Shown here in pieces: positions 24,260-25,602 of a stretch of 25,602 nucleotides of DNA. A program made the position numbers and the translations under genes. The notes under the pieces were generated by a model that ran no database searches, was not told the origin of the DNA, and saw only the letters and a program-made list of their open reading frames with translations. The stretch is from contig LRSR01001680.1 of the NCBI GenBank assembly GCA_001579985.1, positions 1 to 25,602 on the forward strand, written 5' to 3'. Numbering within the stretch: the first letter of the stretch is position 1; each line of letters starts with the position of its first letter. Source of the DNA: Hypsibius dujardini (Eukaryota; Tardigrada; Eutardigrada; Parachela; Hypsibiidae).

Positions 24260-25602
24260 TTTAATTTTCCTCTGTAACTGAGCCACATTATCATAAACAA
24301 TATTTGTCAAATATTTTAACGGTTTGCATGGTCACCGGAGAAGAGATTGGTCTATCACTGTAAATTAAAATAAATATTACCGGTAAAAAACGCGTTTATT
24401 TAGTCTTCCTTTATACGTAAAGATGAACTTCATCTGAAATTAGAAGGTCACTGCCGTGATCTCTCAAATTGCTGACGCTACTTGCCTTTTGCATGGACAA
24501 TACCTCACCGGATGCCGAAAAGAGACACGGATAATTTAACCGTAAGAGGAAGCGGTCCTGCTTCCACGCCCACTTCGTAATTTATCGTTTAGGTAGATTT
24601 ACGGTTAATTAATTGAGTTAAACGACACAGCTTAAACCTCTCCTTTCATAACACACGCCACACAAATTTCCGGCGCCACTACGTCCGTCTCTTGTGACTT
24701 GCAGGAGAGGTGAGTTACGATTCGGCGGCGGCCAATTTCATCGGTTGCTGTTAATGGCGTATTCACGATTTAACAAGCGCGCGTGCATAAAATGAAACGA
24801 TTTTTTTCCTTAACAAAGCGGTCGTCCAATCGATCAAAAGCGGATTTCATTCTCTCTCTGTATAATTTTTTTGGCTAGAGTTGTTGTGTAACCAAACAAA
24901 AACCTCCTTCGAATGAACGTTTCATTAACGCCTGAAGCAATATAATTGAACGTAGAAAATGGCAACTGAAGGAACCAGTCGATGAAACTTGGTATTTGTA
25001 ATATTTGTATTTGTTAGTAGCAGTTTAACACGAGTTATGTTAAACTAACAAGAGATCATTTTCAACGTCCATACCCAGAATCTATTCGCTATGTATTTTT
25101 TAAACCGTATTGATAATGCTTCTCGATATATATATACTTTCTTCCAAAAAACTTTCAACTGATGCCAATCGATTTCAATTCGATTCGTCTTGGGATAGCG
25201 TAAAAATATGTTTAATCATTTATATGCTGAATTCAGAGATACAGAGGTTATTCAGGGCAAAATATATTTTATTCTATTTTCTTTAGTATTTTCAGTCTCT
25301 TGTTTTAGTTTTTTTTAATGTTCTTTTTTACTATCTTGTCTGATTTGTTGGGCAAAATTTTTATTTTTCCATTACGGCCTGGCGGAGACTGCAAATATTT
25401 TGGAGTTTAAATTAGCCACTATGTAGGAATAGCTCTGTGTGAAATTCTCAGCTTTGTCGGCAGAATTCTACCGCACAGAGAGAGAGAGGTTCGGCGGTGT
25501 CTGTGGTGGGGCCTATGAGTTATGGATCAGACATTCTTCTCAGCGGGATTGATGATGTTTAGCGGTGATCATCTCCTCTGTTTAGCACAATGAGACAGGT
25601 CA
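24260..25602. other. AT-rich downstream region
   Basis: No exon, RNA gene or repeat recognised on either strand. Confidence 0.6.

Overview
This is animal (metazoan) genomic DNA, most likely from an invertebrate bilaterian. Two genes with introns lie on the + strand, with GT-AG introns, AT-rich non-coding DNA and many CAGA/CTGT microsatellites. I cannot resolve the clade. The two proteins are clearly bilaterian, but compact introns and divergent sequences fit several small-bodied protostome groups.

Gene 1 (coding 6105-20354) is an alpha-neurexin, a presynaptic adhesion receptor. I assembled 12 coding exons. Every junction keeps phase, and they total 5097 nt (1698 residues plus stop). The order is signal peptide, LNS1, LNS2, LNS3, EGF, LNS4, LNS5, EGF, LNS6, acidic and Ser/Thr-rich stalk, one transmembrane helix, and a 91-residue tail ending in the neurexin PDZ ligand KDKEWYV. 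Differences from the textbook protein: the first EGF module is not visible; LNS2 and LNS3 have each lost one cysteine of the usual C-terminal disulfide; LNS4 carries a basic insert with a furin-like site; no intron lies at the splice-site-4 position; and the tail lacks a recognisable protein 4.1-binding motif. An acidic SGSG sequence in the stalk is a likely heparan sulfate attachment site. The 5' UTR is spliced (acceptor at 6076). A possible upstream exon ends at a perfect donor at 2973.

Gene 2 (coding 22698-24020) is a BarH-like homeobox transcription factor of 238 residues in three exons. It has an N-terminal eh1 (Groucho-binding) motif and a homeodomain interrupted by an intron at residue 53. 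A TATA box at 22267 and poly(A) signals at 24221 and 24236 frame it. It starts about 2.3 kb downstream of neurexin.

Layout: 1-2525 non-coding; 2526-6076 putative neurexin 5' region; 6077-20354 neurexin; about 20355-20890 its 3' UTR; 20890-22266 intergenic; 22267-24245 BarH-like gene; 24246-25602 AT-rich downstream DNA. The introns hold microsatellites, foldback (inverted) repeats, a small AT-rich MITE-like family and a second dispersed repeat. I see no RNA gene, CRISPR array or long transposon coding region. The genes have no operon-like relation. Neurexin acts at synapses, and BarH factors typically specify neurons.
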